A stretch of DNA of 64,000 bases from Albula goreensis (Eukaryota > Chordata > Actinopteri > Albuliformes > Albulidae): contig CM040745.1 of NCBI GenBank assembly GCA_022829145.1, forward strand, positions 37,444,841 through 37,508,840. The letters run 5' to 3'. The position numbers and the translations under genes are program-made. Of this stretch, positions 63,485 to 64,000 are shown one piece after another. Position 1 is the first letter of the stretch, and every line of letters starts with the position of its first letter. The notes under the pieces were generated by a model. It was not told the DNA's origin. It saw only the letters and a program-made list of their open reading frames with translations, and did not search any database.

Positions 63485-64000
63485 CCTTAATAAGCTAATT
63501 TCATAACTGTTTTGTGTTTAATATGTTGCAGCCATAGTTGCCCTTGGGTTATTGTATTCTGGAGAGATTTGGGCCGGAACAATCATGCATGCCTATTTTA
63601 ATGGTTATATAATTAATTTCTACCAATCAAAACACATTTTGTTATCCCCCTATTTTATTCCCATGATGCCATTTTACAATTTAAACTCCAGGCTACAGAA
63701 ATGGGAAATGAACTGAAGCAGACCACCTGGGGTTTAAGCATGAAGTCAGCGGTCCACATGCAGTGGAACGGGAGATTTTGAGGGGGACAGATCGGGGTCC
63801 CGATGAAACTGGGGGGTGGTATCCCCTCTCTTCCCCCCGCCGTCTGCGCCCCTGTCTACATGCATCCATTGTTTGCAAGAAACAAATTTTCAGCAGTACA
63901 TATAATCACTTAACACAGCCAACATTAATACCACGTACAGTTTGGCAACTCTTCTACAATGTAGAGGATGCACGTTTAGCAAGACCAAAGCAAAATAAAA
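63485..64000. other. Downstream intergenic DNA
   Basis: No gene, exon or repeat is recognised in the final 516 bp. Confidence 0.6.

Overview
The window is vertebrate nuclear DNA, most probably from a ray-finned (teleost-type) fish. The evidence is large multi-exon genes with GT-AG introns, GC-rich exons in AT-rich introns, many CA/TG microsatellites, and fish-type repeats: a 5S-rRNA-derived SINE3-like element, tRNA-derived SINEs whose tail ends in a motif like GCTTTGGATAAGAG, Tigger-like MITEs and a Tc1/mariner relic. The species cannot be named from the sequence. Family assignments rest on remembered vertebrate proteins; no search was run. || Layout. From 242 to 40,759 on the + strand lies most of chd6, a class III CHD chromatin remodeller. 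Thirty-four coding exons are visible: chromodomains, SNF2 ATPase, helicase C, SANT/SLIDE, a very large low-complexity exon, two BRK domains, AT-hook-like motifs and a lysine-rich tail. The 5' end (N-terminal region before the chromodomains) lies off the left edge. Two reading-frame breaks occur, at about 32,535 and in a C7 run at 40,435-40,441; both look more like assembly indels (or, for the first, a possible 71-bp intron) than a dead gene. From 40,760 to about 47,000 there is AT-rich chd6 3' UTR and intergenic DNA with several poly(A) signals. From 47,146 to 60,912, also on the + strand, lies a complete rbl1 (p107 retinoblastoma-like pocket protein) gene: 22 coding exons, 1,048 codons plus stop, all phases compatible. 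It has an E2F-type site, a CCAAT box and a ZNF143-like motif just upstream. From 60,913 to 64,000 is its 3' UTR and downstream DNA with a decayed Tc1/mariner transposase. || How the genes relate. CHD6 uses ATP to move or remodel nucleosomes. RBL1 binds E2F4/5 and DREAM components to repress cell-cycle genes. They are separate genes with no operon-like link, but their head-to-tail order mirrors the CHD9-RBL2 pair on human 16q12.2, which suggests an ancestral CHD-RBL block duplicated in the early vertebrate genome duplications. No unknown multi-gene system was found. The most notable items are the conserved paralogon, two GC-AG introns, a BRK2 exon that I believe mammalian CHD6 lacks, coding and intronic minisatellites, and a Tigger-like MITE resembling a mammalian family.
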